A stretch of DNA of 6,515 nucleotides from Candidatus Aerophobota bacterium (GTDB taxonomy: Bacteria; Aerophobota; Aerophobia; Aerophobales; B3-G15), in contig JAUWZM010000114.1 of the NCBI GenBank assembly GCA_030615365.1, positions 1-6,515 on the forward strand. Direction: 5' to 3'. The notes beneath the pieces are model-generated. The model did not search any database. It was not told the origin of the DNA and saw only the letters and a list, made by a program, of their open reading frames with translations. Positions within the stretch are counted from its first letter, which is position 1. Every line of letters begins with the position of its first letter. Shown here in pieces: positions 1 through 5,202 of the stretch. The position numbers and the translations under genes were made by a program.

Positions 1-2
1 AG

Positions 3-194
3 AATTTTGGGAAGCTAATGAAAAAACGCAGAAAAGTTCAGGCACTAAAGAAGATTTCCGATGGGGAGGTACTATGCGCAGGAGATTTTTATATCCGTGA
101 AGACTTGATGGAAAAGAGGTATCTGAAATTGGGGAAAAATATTCTCAATCATGTATTCAATTTATACTGGAAGGTGATAAAAAGTTTTATTTAG
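3..194 (+). CDS. C-terminal end of a probable family 2 glycosyltransferase (5' partial)
   Basis: An open frame enters from the left edge and ends at TAG 192-194, giving 63 residues. The fragment is very basic at its start (MKKRRKVQALKKISDGEVL). It continues as GDFYIREDLMEKRYLKLGKN and ends in an aromatic, hydrophobic tail (LYWKVIKSFI). The pattern of a basic helix followed by K(I/V)SDxE is typical of the tail of GT2-type (GT-A fold) glycosyltransferases, which often end in such a membrane-proximal helix after the catalytic domain. The catalytic domain lies outside the window, so this assignment is an inference from a short, poorly conserved region. The last 38 codons recur in diverged form at 2155-2271. 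Differences between the copies are mostly synonymous, which supports this being a real coding end. The next complete gene in the same orientation is the sugar dehydratase at 366. Confidence 0.55.
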   Translation, partial: NFGKLMKKRRKVQALKKISDGEVLCAGDFYIREDLMEKRYLKLGKNILNHVFNLYWKVIKSFI

Positions 195-247
195 GATTCT
201 ATAGAATGAAAAACAAAAATGTTGTTTTGCAAATAACTCCTTTTCTC
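69..247 (+). repeat. Left copy of a diverged direct repeat (GT2 tail plus GT4 head)
   Basis: This segment matches 2146-2327 in the same orientation. It covers the last codons of the GT2-like gene, a short intergenic gap and the first codons of a GT4-like gene (VVLQITPF in both). Over the 117 bp from the shared GCA codon to the TAG I count 21 mismatches and no gaps, about 82% identity. The protein comparison is 31 of 38 identical. In the spacer the copies differ by a net 3 bp. Similarity fades after the CTC codon at 245-247. Confidence 0.85.
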
Positions 248-319
248 AACCAATTTTCATCAAGATTTAAAGATGAGTATGATAGTTTTCCGAAAAACAG
301 GGAGCAAAAATGTTGTTAG
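206..319 (+). pseudogene. Truncated N-terminal stub of a family 4 glycosyltransferase
   Basis: ATG 206 opens a 37-codon frame ending at TAG 317-319. Residues 5-14 (NVVLQITPFL) match the start of the intact glycosyltransferase at 2292 (NVVLQITPFF). After that the resemblance ends, and the GGxE donor-domain motif and everything downstream is missing. There is no good Shine-Dalgarno sequence before this ATG. The corresponding spacer in the intact copy has AGAGGA. I read this as the broken head of a GT4 gene left by recombination. The 17 or so codons after the match are unassigned and may be unrelated sequence read in frame. It is unlikely to be expressed as a useful protein. Confidence 0.7.
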
Positions 320-351
320 GTGGCGCTAATAAATTTTAGCTGGAACTTCTG

Positions 352-360
352 AAGGAGGTG
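352..360 (+). promoter_or_regulatory. Strong ribosome binding site of the dehydratase gene
   Basis: AAGGAGGTG, a near-perfect complement to the 16S rRNA 3' end, stands 5 bases before ATG 366. It fixes the start of this gene and is the strongest such site in the window, together with the one at 3514. Confidence 0.85.
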
Positions 361-365
361 AATTT

Positions 366-1358
366 ATGTATAACTGGGTGGGGAAAAAAGTTCTTGTCAC
401 AGGCGCAGGTGGATTTATGGGAAGTCATTTGACAGAAAGTTTGGTGAAAAAAGGAGCTCGAGTAACTGCATTTGTTCGTTATAATTCTCGAAATGATCCG
501 GGATGTATAAAAATGGTATCACAAGAAATAAAAAATAGTATGAGAATTGTTTATGGCGATCTGCGTGAATTAGAAACTCTCAGAAAAGCAATGAAAGGGA
601 ATAGTGTGATTTTTAACCTTGCTGCTCTTGTTGGTATTCCATATTCCTATATCCATCCTAATGAGGTAGTAGAAACTAATACGATAGGCACTCTTAATGT
701 TCTCACTGCAGCAAGAGTTGAAGGGATAGAAAAATTTGTCCAGACCTCTACTAGCGAGGTTTATGGTTCGGCAAGGTATATTCCAATTGATGAAAAACAT
801 CCTAAACAGCCACAATCTCCTTATTCTGCCAGTAAAATAGCCTCTGATGCAATTGCGCTTAGTTATTACTATGCATTCAATTTACCGGTGACGATCATCA
901 GACCATTTAATACTTATGGACCACGCCAATCTGCACGTGCAGTTATACCAACTATTATTACACAAGCTTTGACAAATCAAGGATTAAAATTGGGAAACAC
1001 TAGATCTACCCGTGACTTTACATTTATTTCGGATACTGTTGAGGGATTCGTGAAGATCGCTGAATCAGAAAATTCTATAGGACAGGAAATAAACATAGGT
1101 TCTAGTTTTGAAATCTCAATTTATGACTTGGCTAAAAAAATTATTTCTATTCTTGGCCGTGATGTAAAATTAATAGAGGATAAATTAAGAATCCGACCTC
1201 AAAAAAGCGAAGTCGAGAGATTGTTTTGTGATAATTCTAAGGCTTTCAAAATCATTAAATGGAAACCTAAAATTTCTCTTGAAGAGGGGTTAATAAAGAC
1301 TATTGAATGGATACAGAACTCGATGAATCTCTATGATCCTGGTAAATATCAAGTATAG
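366..1358 (+). CDS. NAD(P)-dependent nucleotide-sugar 4,6-dehydratase, LegB/GMD-like extended SDR
   Basis: This is a 330-residue cytoplasmic enzyme of the extended short-chain dehydrogenase/reductase family, a normal length for it. The N-terminal Rossmann fold carries GxxGxxG as G13-G16-G19 (VTGAGGFMGSHL). An aspartate follows in YGDLRE (residues 63-68), and NLAALVGIPYSY lies at 84-95. The dehydratase-type active-site strip TSTSEVYG is at 127-134, and the catalytic Y153/K157 pair sits in SPYSASK. RPFNTYGPRQSARAVIPTII (179-198) is the substrate-side signature shared by LegB-type and GDP-mannose dehydratase-type enzymes. The C-terminal IRPQKSEVERLFCDNSKA (276-293) is also typical of LegB-annotated proteins. 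Family members turn an NDP-hexose into the NDP-4-keto-6-deoxy sugar using bound NAD(P)+. LegB acts on NDP-GlcNAc in the legionaminic acid route. The family is well supported. The exact sugar and nucleotide are not, and the usual partners (LegC aminotransferase, NeuB/NeuC homologues) are not in the window. The nucleotidyltransferase 36 bp downstream is probably cotranscribed. Confidence 0.9.
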   Translation: MYNWVGKKVLVTGAGGFMGSHLTESLVKKGARVTAFVRYNSRNDPGCIKMVSQEIKNSMRIVYGDLRELETLRKAMKGNSVIFNLAALVGIPYSYIHPNEVVETNTIGTLNVLTAARVEGIEKFVQTSTSEVYGSARYIPIDEKHPKQPQSPYSASKIASDAIALSYYYAFNLPVTIIRPFNTYGPRQSARAVIPTIITQALTNQGLKLGNTRSTRDFTFISDTVEGFVKIAESENSIGQEINIGSSFEISIYDLAKKIISILGRDVKLIEDKLRIRPQKSEVERLFCDNSKAFKIIKWKPKISLEEGLIKTIEWIQNSMNLYDPGKYQV

Positions 1359-1394
1359 TGATTTTAAGAATGTCTAGGAAAGGATGGTAGTCAT

Positions 1395-2102
1395 ATGAAA
1401 GCAGTAATATTAGTAGGAGGATTAGGAAAAAGATTGAGACCACTGACCTTTTCTATCCCCAAGTCTTTACTTTCTGTTGGGGGAAAGAAACCTATTCTCC
1501 AAACAATAATAGAACATCTAATTAAATTTGATGTAAATAAAATTATATTTTCCACTGGATATCTGTCTGAGTTAATAGAGGTTTTTTGCGGCGATGGCTC
1601 AAAATACGGTATTACTTTCCACTATACAAAGGAAGACATCCCCTTGGGAACCGCAGGTCCACTATCCTTAATGCGACATTTAATCGATAAAAAAGAGGAT
1701 TTCATCCTTATGAATGGAGATATCATCACAGATCTTGATTTTTCTAAAATGGTCGCATTTCATAAAATGAAGAAATACCCTCTTACTGTCGGGTATACAA
1801 AATTTATATATAAATCTCCTTTCGGTGTTTTAAAAATTGCTGAGGATAAGATAAAAAGAATTACGGAAAAACCTTCAATGAAATATCTAATCAGTAGTGG
1901 AATATACATTCTAAACTCGTCGGCACTGAAATATATACCTGATAATACTTTTTTTTCAGTGCCTGAGCTTATTAACAAGTTATTGGCCAAAGGTGAGAAT
2001 GTTGGTGCGTACTATATTCATGAATTTTGGTGTGGAATAGAGGATATTTCCGATCTGGAAGTAGTTTCTTCATTAAATATAAACAACAAGAAAAAAACAT
2101 GA
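1395..2102 (+). CDS. Sugar-1-phosphate nucleotidyltransferase
   Basis: This 235-residue enzyme has the GT-A-like nucleotidyltransferase fold. It transfers a nucleoside monophosphate from an NTP to a sugar-1-phosphate. The N-terminal signature GGxGxRLxPLT plus PK is complete (G8, G9, G11, R13, P16-L17-T18, P22-K23). It is followed by the substrate-loop segment LGTAGPL (84-90), the metal-binding MNGDI (D109) and EKP (158-160). The length matches the single-domain ManC/MurU/HddC-like group. It lacks the left-handed helix domain of GlmU and the CBS domains of PtmE-type guanylyltransferases. The usual C-terminal WxDIGxPxDL motif is altered here to FWCGIEDISDL (211-221). The start is supported by AGGAAAGGA at 1376-1384. 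The tight spacing behind the LegB-like dehydratase suggests that it supplies that enzyme's NDP-sugar, in which case GDP or dTDP would be reasonable guesses. The sequence does not settle the nucleotide or sugar. Confidence 0.88.
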   Translation: MKAVILVGGLGKRLRPLTFSIPKSLLSVGGKKPILQTIIEHLIKFDVNKIIFSTGYLSELIEVFCGDGSKYGITFHYTKEDIPLGTAGPLSLMRHLIDKKEDFILMNGDIITDLDFSKMVAFHKMKKYPLTVGYTKFIYKSPFGVLKIAEDKIKRITEKPSMKYLISSGIYILNSSALKYIPDNTFFSVPELINKLLAKGENVGAYYIHEFWCGIEDISDLEVVSSLNINNKKKT

Positions 2103-2145
2103 GAGAGATGTGTTTAAAAACAAATCACACTCCAATATTACTTAA

Positions 2146-2271
2146 ATATTATACGCAGGAGATTTTTATATCCGTGAAGATTTAATTGAGAAGAAATACT
2201 TAAAATTGGGGAAGAGTATCCTTAATCGTATATTTAATTGGTATTGGAAAGCGATAAAAAGTTTTATTTAG
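2146..2271 (+). pseudogene. Headless C-terminal remnant of the GT2-like gene
   Basis: In frame with TAG 2269-2271 lies AGDFYIREDLIEKKYLKLGK and a tail ending WYWKAIKSFI, which matches 31 of 38 residues of the partial gene ending at 194. Upstream the frame closes at TAA 2143-2145, and nothing resembling the earlier part of that protein is present. Most of the base differences from the left copy are synonymous or conservative (such as M/I, R/K, V/I). Both copies were therefore probably under selection in full-length genes before they came together. It is probably not translated on its own. Confidence 0.75.
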
Positions 2272-2277
2272 GGTTGC

Positions 2278-2283
2278 AGAGGA
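2278..2283 (+). promoter_or_regulatory. Ribosome binding site deciding the start of the GT4 gene
   Basis: AGAGGA lies 8 bases before ATG 2292. It favours that start over the upstream in-frame TTG at 2238, whose extra 18 codons lie inside the out-of-frame GT2-like remnant. Confidence 0.7.
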
Positions 2284-2291
2284 TTTATAAG

Positions 2292-3434
2292 ATGGAAAAT
2301 GTTGTTTTACAGATAACCCCTTTTTTCAGGCCTGATATGGGTGGCGTTGAAACTCATCTTGATGATCTTTGTGAGTATTTAAGAAATAATGGATGGTACA
2401 CATATGTATATACCTATCAGCCACTAAAGTTTAGAAAAAGTGTTTCTAAATTAGAAAAAAGAAAAAATCTTGAAGTACATAGGATAAATTGGATTAGAGG
2501 TAACTGGGCCAATGTCTTTGAAAATAATCCACTGATGCGGTTTTTGTATTTAACCGTTATGCTGTTAGTATATTGTTTTTGGTTTATGCTTTTTAATCAT
2601 AAAAAGATTAAGATAATCCATGCTCATGGAATGAATGCAGGCTTTATATCAGTAGTTTTAAAAATATTCTTTAAGAAAAAGATTATTTTGAGCACTTATT
2701 CGGTATATAATAAAAATATTGATTCAAGTAAGAAATTTGTTAAAAAATTCATCAGTCCTATATTATCGAATCATTTTGATAAGATATTGACTATTTCTAA
2801 TGGATCTACTGAAGAGTTGGTTAACCAGGGTGTTGGAAGAAAAAAAATTCAGCGATATACTCATTGGGTAGATCAAGATATTTTTAAACCGTATAACAAA
2901 GAAAAGGTAAGAAAAGAGTTAAATTTAAATTATAAGAAAATTGTTTTATTCATTGGACGTCTAATTCCCGCTAAAGGTGTTAAATTATTGGTTGAAGTAG
3001 CAAAGCAGTTAAAAGAGATTGATTTCGTATTTATTGGAGACGGACCTTTATCTAATTGGATGAAAAAACAAGAGAATGAAATGAGTAACATTCATTATTT
3101 GAGAAAGGTTGATAATTATGATTTGCCCAGGTATTATTCTGCAGCAGATTTGCTTTGCGTCCCTTCATTATGTGAGGAGGGTTATGGAAGGGTTATAATA
3201 GAGGCCATCTCATGTGGTACCCCTGCTATTGGCAGTAATACAGCAGGTATTTCTGAGGCAATTAATGAGAAAATAGGAATTCTATTTGAACCATGCATAA
3301 AAGATATTAAATATGCAATATTGAATATTTTGGATAATCAAGACAAATATAGGAAAAACTGTTTTGAATATAGCAGGAAAAAATATTCAAACACTAACGC
3401 AGAAACCATTATTAATGCATATCTGGCGGAATAA
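2292..3434 (+). CDS. Family 4 (GT-B fold) glycosyltransferase
   Basis: This is a 380-residue glycosyltransferase, a typical length for family GT4, which moves a sugar from an NDP-sugar to a lipid-linked or growing glycan with retention of configuration. The acceptor-side N-terminal domain opens with ITPFFRPDMGGVETH (8-22), the PxxGGxE motif. A hydrophobic stretch at 84-101 (FLYLTVMLLVYCFWFMLF) and basic residues after it fit monotopic membrane attachment. HAHGMNAG is at 110-117 and LTISNGSTEELVNQG at 166-180. The donor domain shows FIGRLIPAKGVKLL (220-233) with the phosphate-binding R and K. The EX7E motif is E296 to E304, in PSLCEEGYGRVIIEA, followed by GTPAIGSNTAGISEAI. All expected elements are present, so it is probably active. 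The first residues match the truncated stub at 206. This gene is markedly AT-rich compared with the two genes to its right. Donor and acceptor cannot be inferred. Confidence 0.92.
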   Translation: MENVVLQITPFFRPDMGGVETHLDDLCEYLRNNGWYTYVYTYQPLKFRKSVSKLEKRKNLEVHRINWIRGNWANVFENNPLMRFLYLTVMLLVYCFWFMLFNHKKIKIIHAHGMNAGFISVVLKIFFKKKIILSTYSVYNKNIDSSKKFVKKFISPILSNHFDKILTISNGSTEELVNQGVGRKKIQRYTHWVDQDIFKPYNKEKVRKELNLNYKKIVLFIGRLIPAKGVKLLVEVAKQLKEIDFVFIGDGPLSNWMKKQENEMSNIHYLRKVDNYDLPRYYSAADLLCVPSLCEEGYGRVIIEAISCGTPAIGSNTAGISEAINEKIGILFEPCIKDIKYAILNILDNQDKYRKNCFEYSRKKYSNTNAETIINAYLAE

Positions 3435-3513
3435 GGGTAGGCTTATGTGAAGAAAGGGGAGACTCCTATCTCATGAGCCGGTGTCACTTTTGGAAAAGGA
3501 AGACAGATTTGTT

Positions 3514-3520
3514 AAGGAGG
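3514..3520 (+). promoter_or_regulatory. Strong ribosome binding site supporting a UUG start
   Basis: AAGGAGG ends 4 bases before TTG 3525 and 10 bases before the in-frame TTG 3531. The first in-frame ATG, at 3549, is 28 bases away, too far to use this site. It therefore supports a UUG start for the deacetylase-like gene, although which of the two TTG codons is used remains open. Confidence 0.7.
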
Positions 3521-3524
3521 AATA

Positions 3525-5081
3525 TTGAAATTGTGCCCAGGAAAAAAAATGAGGAGACCTACCGGGGAGAAAAGGAAAAAGTTCTGGATATTGAGTTTGC
3601 GAGCTTTTTTTGTCCTTTTTGTTCTGCAAACTGTTTTGCCCATAGCAGGGGTTGATCTGATTGATTCTGTAGAGGCAAGAGAAAGTGAAGTACCTTATTA
3701 TTTTAAACTTTCGGTTGATCCAGAGAAACATAATGATTATGGTTTGAGTTATCCGGTAACCTATCAGTTTGCCATTCCTTCGGGCTCATCAGACCTCAGA
3801 GCACATAAAAAATACACCAAATCTGGAAGCTGGACGAAGATTACCGAGAAGAGGAGTTTGGATTTCTTCAATGGTATTGAGGCAGTTAGATTTGACTATG
3901 ATAACAATAAAGCATATATCTCAGTCGCCTTTAGCGATGAGAGCGATGAGACATTACTGAAGATACCTGCAGGGTTACAAAATTCGGTAGCTACTTATGA
4001 TAGGATTCCAAAACACTATGATGATCGGGATGCGGCAGTGGTCTTTTCAGCAGATGATTGGGACGGCACCTCTTATATTGATTCAACATTTCGACAAGCC
4101 TCCGATATGTTTACCCGCAAAAAGCTGTGGCTATCTGTGGGCGTCATTACTGAGGGATATAGCGATGACTCCATATGGGGGAAAACCTCGCCTCCCGACT
4201 GGTCCCATATTCAGGAGAAAATAGATGCGGGGTATATCGAAGTCGTATCTCATTCCAGGACTCATCCAAGAAAGGTTCCCTACGATGATTATGACTCGGA
4301 AATAGGTGGAAGCAAACAGGACATAATTGACAATCTTGACCTCCCATCACTTTACAGAAAAGGAGACCGTGAATACATATGGGGTTTCACCTCACCTCAC
4401 AGTAAATTTGACGAGACCATGCACTCCAAGCTCGGTCAATATAAGTACTTAACGGTATTGGCCGGTTATCCCTATCGTTATCCTAAATTCTATCAAGATG
4501 GGAGTTTCCCCCCTTGGGATGCTGAGCATGGTCTGTATGAGAGATGGAATCGCTGGGCATATCTAGAAAACGAAACATTGTCTGAACTCAATTACCAGTT
4601 TGACAAAAGGACTGGTGAGGGGAAGATATATCACATCGGACTTCATCCCTGGGCACTTTCTTTTTATTCAGGCAGCAAAATAGATAAGCATACAGACTAT
4701 GTAAAAGGGAGAAAGAACCTGTGGTATGTTGGTTATGCTGCTTTGATGATGTATCACTATGTTGAGGATCAAAAGGTAGTTACCGTCGAAGAGAGCTGGG
4801 AAGCTGAGCTCTCTGATGTATTCTCCTATCCTAACCCTGTCTATCCGGCTAAAGGTCAGGTAGTTAAGATTGTAGGTCTTCCTCAGAATACTCAAAGGAT
4901 TGATATTTATACTATTGCAGGTGAGCTAGTAAGGTCCTTTGAGAAAGGTGAATTTAATTCCACGGCTATCTGGGATTGCAAAAACGACCGTGGTCAAGAG
5001 ATAGCCAGAGGGATTTATATTTATCTGGTTATTACTGCGGATGGAAAAAGAAAAACAGGAAAAATCGCTATCATTAGGTAA
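3525..5081 (+). CDS. Secreted NodB-type polysaccharide deacetylase-like protein with C-terminal FlgD/T9SS-like domain
   Basis: The protein has 518 residues from the UUG start. A basic N-terminus (KRKK, 16-19) precedes a hydrophobic stretch (20-42), with a plausible signal-peptidase site after VEA (49-51), so export is likely. Residues 52-165 form an unassigned region rich in predicted strands. Residues 168-376 resemble the NodB homology domain of carbohydrate esterase family 4, which removes N- or O-acetyl groups from glycans. Motif 1 appears as FSADDW with D177/D178, and motif 2 as HSRTHP with H243 and H247, so the Asp-His-His metal set is intact. LHPW (373-376) fits the late LHP motif with its catalytic His. 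The usual arginine-containing motif 3 is not evident, with FTSPHSKFDE (288-297) at that place. Residues 434-518 (SYPNP, then IDIYTIAGELVRSF, WDCKNDRGQEIARGIYIYLV and a short KTGKIAIIR end) match the FlgD Ig-like/type IX secretion C-terminal pattern. Its neighbours suggest action on an exported glycan, but that is inference. It could instead be a peptidoglycan- or host-glycan-directed esterase, or a non-catalytic NodB-fold protein. Confidence 0.82.
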   Translation: MKLCPGKKMRRPTGEKRKKFWILSLRAFFVLFVLQTVLPIAGVDLIDSVEARESEVPYYFKLSVDPEKHNDYGLSYPVTYQFAIPSGSSDLRAHKKYTKSGSWTKITEKRSLDFFNGIEAVRFDYDNNKAYISVAFSDESDETLLKIPAGLQNSVATYDRIPKHYDDRDAAVVFSADDWDGTSYIDSTFRQASDMFTRKKLWLSVGVITEGYSDDSIWGKTSPPDWSHIQEKIDAGYIEVVSHSRTHPRKVPYDDYDSEIGGSKQDIIDNLDLPSLYRKGDREYIWGFTSPHSKFDETMHSKLGQYKYLTVLAGYPYRYPKFYQDGSFPPWDAEHGLYERWNRWAYLENETLSELNYQFDKRTGEGKIYHIGLHPWALSFYSGSKIDKHTDYVKGRKNLWYVGYAALMMYHYVEDQKVVTVEESWEAELSDVFSYPNPVYPAKGQVVKIVGLPQNTQRIDIYTIAGELVRSFEKGEFNSTAIWDCKNDRGQEIARGIYIYLVITADGKRKTGKIAIIR

Positions 5082-5202
5082 GTAGATTATGGGAATCTCT
5101 CAGGTGAACTTAGATGTCATTTTCATATTTTATCAGTCTCCAAATGGAAAATCTGGTGAAAGAGCTTCTTAAAGAAATAAGGCGAAGTTAGTGGGAAAGA
5201 TA
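5082..5202. other. Intergenic gap between the deacetylase-like and TPR genes
   Basis: This 121 bp gap contains no convincing hairpin followed by a T-run and no recognisable promoter. A 27-codon frame (ATG 5089 to TAA 5170) has no ribosome binding site and no recognisable product. Readthrough from the upstream gene is therefore possible. Confidence 0.4.

Larger units (their letters stand above)
2146..2327 (+). repeat. Right copy of the diverged direct repeat
   Basis: This is the counterpart of 69-247: GT2-like tail, spacer and GT4 head in the same order and orientation. Here the GT4 continues into a full gene. The GT2-like tail is headless: it is preceded by an in-frame TAA at 2143-2145 and by the end of the nucleotidyltransferase. 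The start of similarity, close to 2146, therefore marks a recombination or insertion boundary. Confidence 0.85.

Noticed and set aside
325..340. Short inverted repeat GCTAA-N6-TTAGC before the dehydratase ribosome binding site
   Set aside because: A 5 bp AT-rich stem with no T-run is too weak to call a terminator or operator and is expected by chance in such sequence.
570..815. Minus-strand frame inside the dehydratase gene
   Set aside because: It is antisense to a well-supported gene and resembles no known protein. The same applies to the minus-strand frames at 1760-1990, 3471-3731, 4147-4350, 4668-4895, 5227-5511 and 5895-6077.
2238..2291. In-frame upstream extension of the GT4 from TTG 2238
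   Set aside because: The 18 added residues are an out-of-frame reading of the GT2-like remnant, and ATG 2292 has its own ribosome binding site and begins where family similarity begins.
3435..3513. Possible riboswitch or mobile-element end in the gap before the deacetylase-like gene
   Set aside because: I compared it by eye with c-di-GMP, tetrahydrofolate and group II intron domain V patterns and saw no match. Only a tiny GGAG/CTCC pairing is present.
3473..3655. 60-codon + strand frame overlapping the start of the deacetylase-like gene
   Set aside because: It lies mostly inside that gene in another frame, shows no recognisable domain, and the larger frame has the better ribosome binding site and a signal peptide.
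5089..5172. 27-codon frame between the deacetylase-like and TPR genes
   Set aside because: It has no ribosome binding site and no recognisable sequence, and its length is expected by chance.
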